Below, piece after piece: positions 63,687 to 64,000 of a stretch of DNA of 64,000 nucleotides. The first letter of the stretch is position 1. Each line of letters starts with the position of its first letter. Under the pieces are notes generated by a model. The model was not told the origin of the DNA. It ran no database searches and saw only the letters and a program-made list of their open reading frames with translations. Position numbers and translations under genes: made by a program. The stretch is from Planctomycetaceae bacterium (GTDB lineage: Bacteria; Planctomycetota; Phycisphaerae; Phycisphaerales; SM1A02), in NCBI GenBank assembly GCA_947474065.1, contig CANJHD010000006.1, forward strand, positions 1 to 64,000. Reading direction: 5' to 3'.

Positions 63687-64000
63687 TTACTTCGCCCGCA
63701 ACCGCAGCACTCCATCGCGTTTATCCGCCGGGTCCGCAAGCGCCTCGCGGAATGGAACAGTGATCTTCGTTACACCAAACGCCTGTTCATGAGCGTCCCA
63801 TGCCGTGGCGCACGCCGCAAAGTCAGCCTTGGCGAAAGCCTCAACCGCTCGGCCAACACTCTCGATCCACCCTGCCTGCGGATCTTCCACAAGCATGGTG
63901 AATAGATCGATCGGGACGCTCTGCCCAACGACTACCACCCGGCCCAGTGACACGATGGGAAGCCCGCCTGAATCGTGAATCAGCGCGCGCGTCGTTCCGC
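63687..64000 (-). CDS. Partial (runs off right edge) C-terminal part of a class III adenylate/guanylate cyclase-like protein
   Basis: Reading frame stays open upstream of 63953 (...GTTRALIHDSGGLPIVSLGRVVVVGQSVPIDLFTMLVEDPQ...AFAKADFAACATAWDA), resembling the C-terminal tail of bacterial adenylate cyclases. Confidence 0.55.
   Translation of the reverse strand, partial: GTTRALIHDSGGLPIVSLGRVVVVGQSVPIDLFTMLVEDPQAGWIESVGRAVEAFAKADFAACATAWDAHEQAFGVTKITVPFREALADPADKRDGVLRLRAK

Noticed and set aside
1-64000. tRNA, rRNA, transposase, integrase, toxin-antitoxin or phage genes
   Set aside because: None recognised in intergenic gaps or ORF translations; gaps are mostly under 150 bp. A tRNAscan/Infernal run would be needed to exclude small RNAs.

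Overview
This 64 kb window is gene-dense and GC-rich. It looks like chromosomal sequence from a Planctomycetota (Phycisphaerae-like) bacterium; that assignment is inferred from the DUF1501 + PSD1/DUF1553 pair, the H-X9-DG prepilin-like protein and the PAP/PEP-CTERM-like secreted proteins. I support about 45 CDSs. They include a Feo iron-uptake cluster, isoprenoid genes (ispD, a polyprenyl synthase, dxs, uppS), purA, pheT, speA, an Hsp70, an HtrA-like protease, and a translesion mutasome (imuA-imuB plus dnaE2). I saw no rRNA, tRNA, CRISPR array, transposase or integrase. The most notable items are: (1) a 1470-aa secreted protein with about 17 tandem copies of a Cys-rich module C-x8-C-x4-CC-x3-C-x5-CC-x7-C, behind a dockerin-like N-terminus; (2) an 18-bp identical motif (TTGTACGGTGTTTGTTAG) at the starts of imuA and dnaE2, a candidate damage-response operator tying together a split mutasome with a reduced ImuB and a co-directional lipoprotein gene; (3) a tandem duplication of a secreted PAP-anchor-like gene including its twin-hairpin 3' end; (4) a hairpin directly against the start codon of a 1019-aa low-complexity secreted protein. 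All assignments come from reading the sequence and recalling families; no database search was run.
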